Positions 61,214-64,000 of a stretch of DNA of 64,000 nt are shown one piece after another (position 1 is the stretch's first letter; each line of letters starts with the position of its first letter). Source of the stretch: Gammaproteobacteria bacterium (GTDB lineage Bacteria; Pseudomonadota; Gammaproteobacteria; Pseudomonadales; Pseudohongiellaceae). Made by a program: the position numbers and the translations under genes. A model generated the notes under the pieces. It saw only the letters and a program-made list of their open reading frames with translations. It ran no database searches and was not told where the DNA came from. The stretch spans positions 1 through 64,000 of the forward strand of contig VYCF01000055.1 in assembly GCA_009844085.1 (NCBI GenBank). The letters run 5' to 3'.

Positions 61214-64000
61214 ATGGCAGCCGCGCAGCCGAACCGTTTGCGTGAAGGCGGGCGGATAGACCGGTCCCGCCCCCTGAAGTTCTCGCTGGACGGCAAGGCA
61301 TATACGGGATTCGCCGGCGATACGCTCGCCTCCGCGCTGATCGCCAACGGCGTCATGCTGGTCGGCCGCAGTTTCAAGTTGCGCCGCCCGCGCGGGATCG
61401 TCGGCAGCGGAGCGGAGGAACCCAACGCGATCATGCAGGTGGGCGAGGGCGCCGAGGCGCAGCCCAACCTGCTGGCGACACAGGTCGAACTCCGCGACGG
61501 CCTGGTTGCGCATACAGCAAGAGGCTGGCCGAGCATACGCTTCGATTTCGGCGCAATCAGCGATTCGTTCGGGCGAATCCTGGGCGCGGGCTTCTATTAC
61601 AAGACTTTCATGTATCCGCGCTCCTGGTGGAAGTTCTACGAGCGCGCGATCCGCCGGACGACAGGCTTCGGCCAGGCGCCCCAGACGCCCGATCCCGATA
61701 CCTACGAACACATGAACGCGCATTGCGACGTGCTCGTGGCCGGCGGCGGGCCGGCCGGCCTGATGGCGGCGCTGGCGGCGGCCAGTTCCGGCGCCCGGGT
61801 GATTCTCGCCAATGACGATAGCGAGTTCGGCGGCAGCCTGCTGTCCGGCGCGGAGCAAATCGATGGCGCGCCCGCCGTGGACTGGGTTGCCAGCGTCGTG
61901 ACCGAGTTGCGCGAACTCAAGGATTGTATCTTGCTGCCCCGCGCCACCGTGCTCGGTTATCACGATCACGATTTCCTGACGGTTGCCGAGCGCTGCGACC
62001 TGGGGGAGGCAGCGGAGCGCCGGGATCGCGCACGCCCGGGAGAAACGGCAGAGAGGCTCTGGCGCATAAGGGCAAAGCGGGTGATATTGGCCCAGGGCGG
62101 CTTCGAGCGGCCGCTGGCATTCTGCAACAACGACCGTCCCGGCGTCATGCTGGCTTCCGCGGTCTCGACCTATGTTCATCGATATGCCGTCCTGCCGGGC
62201 CGCCGCGCCGTGGTCTTCACGAACAACGATTCGGCCTATCGTACGGCGCTGGACCTGGCCGGCGCCGGCGCCGTGGTGGAGGCCATCGTCGACAGCCGAC
62301 CCGCAGGCGGCGGCGAACTCGCAGACCGGGCGCAATCACTGGGGATTCCGGTGCTGCCCGGGCGCGTAGTTTGCGACGTGACCGGCAGAAACCGGGTCAA
62401 GAGTGTCCGCATTGCCGAATGGAAGGGCGACAGTTGGGAAAACACCAGGAGTACGGTCCGCATCGACTGCGACCTGCTCGCGGTGTCCGGCGGCTGGAGC
62501 CCGGCCGTCCACCTGCACGCCCAGGCCGGCGGCGAGCTGGACTGGGACGAAACGCAATTCTGTTTCCTGCCCGGGCAAGCACGCCAGTCCCACGATTCGG
62601 CCGGTGCGGGCAACGGCAGGCAATCCCCGGGCGAGTGCCTGGCCGACGGGCTGCGCGCCGGGCTTGAGGCCGCGGCGAAGCTCGGCCTGGAAGCCGCGGC
62701 CATTGAAGCGCCGGCCACCAACAGCCCCGGCGAGGCGCCGATCGAGGCCCTGTGGCGGGTGCCGGCCGAAAAGGACGCGGATCGCTGTCCGAAGCAGTTC
62801 ATCGACTTCCAGAACGACACTACCGTAGCGGACATCCGGCTTGCCGTGCGCGAAGGCTATCGCGACGTGGAACACGTCAAACGCTACACGGCGCTGGGTT
62901 TCGGCACCGACCAGGGCAAGCTCGGCAACATCAACGGCATGGCGGTGCTGGCCGATGCGCTCGGCAAGCCGGTTTCCGAAGTAGGAACAACGACCTTTCG
63001 CCCGGTCTATACGCCGGTGCGTTTCGGGGCCGTCGCCGGCGAAAGCGTCGGCGGCCTCTACGATCCGGTGCGCAAGACCGTGCTGCACGACTGGCACGAA
63101 GCCGCCGGCGCGCCCATGGAAGTCGTCGGCCAGTGGCATCGGCCCTGGTACTTTCCGCGCGATGGCGAAGACCTGCACGCGGCCGTGGCGCGGGAATGCC
63201 TGGCGGTGCGCAACTCGGTCGGCGCCATGGACGCCTCCACTCTCGGCAAGATCGACGCGCGCGGCCCCGACGTCGTGGAGTTCCTGGAGCGAATCTACAC
63301 CCACAACGTCGGCCGGATGAAGCTCGGACGCTGCGCCTACGGCATCATGCTCGGCGAGGACGGCATGGTCATGGACGACGGCGTCATGGCGCGCCTGGGC
63401 GAAAATCACTTCTACCTGACCACGACCACCGGCGGCGCGGCCAGGGTGCTCGACTGGCTGGAATTGTGGCTGCAGACCGAGTGGCCGGAACTCAATGTCT
63501 ATCTGACCTCGCTGACTGAACACTACTCCACCATCGCGGTGGCCGGGCCGAACAGCCGCGCCCTGCTTGAGGCGCTCGGCTGCGACATTCCGCTCGACAA
63601 GGAAAGCTTTCCGTTCCTGACGGTGAGGACAGCGAATCTGGCCGGCATGCCCGTGCAACTGTTCCGCGTCAGTTTTTCGGGAGAACTGGCGTTTGAGATC
63701 AACATCGGCAGTCACTTCGCGCCGGACATGTGGCGCAAGGTCATGGAAGCCGGACGGGAATTCGATATCGCGCCTTACGGGACCGAAACCATGCACGTGT
63801 TGCGCGCCGAAAAGGGCTTCATAATCGTCGGCCAGGATACCGACGGCTCGGTCACCCCGGTGGACCTGGGCATGAACTGGCTGCTTTCGAAGGAGAAGGA
63901 TTTCCTCGGCAAGCGTTCGCTCAGGCGGCCGGACTGCTTGCGGGAAGATCGCAAGCAATTGGTCGGATTATTGTCTTCCGATCAGCGAACCGTACTCCCG
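61214..64000 (+). CDS. soxA: Sarcosine oxidase alpha subunit (3' end outside window)
   Basis: 929 codons from ATG 61214 to the right edge, no stop; typical SoxA is ~1000 residues, so only the last ~70 are missing. In order: the N-terminal [2Fe-2S]-free ferredoxin-like region (FSLDGKAYTGFAGDTLASAL, SFKLRRPRGIVGSG), the NAD-binding domain (VLVAGGGPAGLMAALA, FGGSLLSG), the middle domain (ILAQGGFERPLAFCNNDRPG, VSGGWSPAVHLHAQ), and the GcvT-like THF-binding C-terminus (VGAMDASTLGKIDARGPD, FSGELAFEINIGS, VGQDTDGSVTPVDLGM). It binds NAD+ and THF and makes methylene-THF from the sarcosine methyl group. Co-transcribed with soxB and soxD. Confidence 0.95.
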   Translation, partial: MAAAQPNRLREGGRIDRSRPLKFSLDGKAYTGFAGDTLASALIANGVMLVGRSFKLRRPRGIVGSGAEEPNAIMQVGEGAEAQPNLLATQVELRDGLVAHTARGWPSIRFDFGAISDSFGRILGAGFYYKTFMYPRSWWKFYERAIRRTTGFGQAPQTPDPDTYEHMNAHCDVLVAGGGPAGLMAALAAASSGARVILANDDSEFGGSLLSGAEQIDGAPAVDWVASVVTELRELKDCILLPRATVLGYHDHDFLTVAERCDLGEAAERRDRARPGETAERLWRIRAKRVILAQGGFERPLAFCNNDRPGVMLASAVSTYVHRYAVLPGRRAVVFTNNDSAYRTALDLAGAGAVVEAIVDSRPAGGGELADRAQSLGIPVLPGRVVCDVTGRNRVKSVRIAEWKGDSWENTRSTVRIDCDLLAVSGGWSPAVHLHAQAGGELDWDETQFCFLPGQARQSHDSAGAGNGRQSPGECLADGLRAGLEAAAKLGLEAAAIEAPATNSPGEAPIEALWRVPAEKDADRCPKQFIDFQNDTTVADIRLAVREGYRDVEHVKRYTALGFGTDQGKLGNINGMAVLADALGKPVSEVGTTTFRPVYTPVRFGAVAGESVGGLYDPVRKTVLHDWHEAAGAPMEVVGQWHRPWYFPRDGEDLHAAVARECLAVRNSVGAMDASTLGKIDARGPDVVEFLERIYTHNVGRMKLGRCAYGIMLGEDGMVMDDGVMARLGENHFYLTTTTGGAARVLDWLELWLQTEWPELNVYLTSLTEHYSTIAVAGPNSRALLEALGCDIPLDKESFPFLTVRTANLAGMPVQLFRVSFSGELAFEINIGSHFAPDMWRKVMEAGREFDIAPYGTETMHVLRAEKGFIIVGQDTDGSVTPVDLGMNWLLSKEKDFLGKRSLRRPDCLREDRKQLVGLLSSDQRTVLP

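Noticed and set aside
62336-63958. 540-codon minus-strand frame at the right end
   Set aside because: Opposite SoxA, whose frame is open to the window edge with full family signatures.

Overview
The window is GC-rich (about 60%) proteobacterial DNA, most likely from an uncultured, probably marine gammaproteobacterium. This rests on the TonB-dependent receptor, BCCT transporter, four-subunit sarcosine oxidase, soluble NAD-linked formate dehydrogenase and a PDLQGVW-type secreted family. No rRNA or tRNA gene was seen, so the taxonomy is inference.

Layout. (1) 1-13705 is a defence island. A left-truncated DUF1998 helicase, a SNF2/RapA-like helicase (drmD-like) and a large N6-adenine methyltransferase (drmMI-like) overlap on the + strand as a DISARM-like operon. 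It converges, 3 nt apart, on a minus-strand operon encoding a ComEC-like metallo-beta-lactamase, an E2-E1-JAB triple-fusion ubiquitin-type protein and a four-helix membrane protein. The hydrolase can only be read full length through a -1 frameshift at an A AAA AAC slippery heptamer. Divergent from this operon are an XRE-ImmA/IrrE regulator and a PIN nuclease. (2) 13706-21934 holds secreted proteins: a CxxCH lipoprotein, two PDLQGVW-family proteins, an NHL propeller and a matrixin-like protease. Among them are an AT-rich SDR gene and a lipocalin gene truncated by an IS256-family remnant. (3) 22138-30988 is an oxidative C1 module: fdsGBA, fdhD, mobA, a GbdR-like regulator and fhs. (4) 30989-35443 is a second accessory patch: AT-rich hypothetical genes, a truncated DUF1643 gene, a Y1-transposase remnant, a PD-(D/E)XK nuclease and an AlbA_2/Schlafen-type protein behind a perfect palindrome. 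(5) 35444-64000 is a methylated-amine locus: three dimethylglycine-dehydrogenase-like flavoproteins, two non-pyrrolysine MttB homologues, a corrinoid protein, a methyl-THF:corrinoid methyltransferase, a corrinoid activator, MetF with a separate MTHFR_C protein, a BCCT transporter, a TonB receptor, a TPR-sulfotransferase and soxBDA.

How the genes fit together. Regions 3 and 5 form a plausible glycine betaine pathway. BCCT imports betaine; MttB, the corrinoid protein and the methyl-THF methyltransferase take the first methyl group; DMGDH-like enzymes take the second; SoxBDA takes the third. MetF run oxidatively, Fhs and Fds then carry C1 units to formate and CO2 with NADH. FolD is not in the window. 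The substrate of each MttB and DMGDH paralogue is inferred, not shown.

Most notable for follow-up: the E2-E1-JAB/hydrolase/membrane-protein operon with no visible ubiquitin-like partner; the candidate programmed frameshift in its first gene; and a dispersed repeat (about 21945-22050 and 51858-51972) whose hairpins differ by compensatory base changes.
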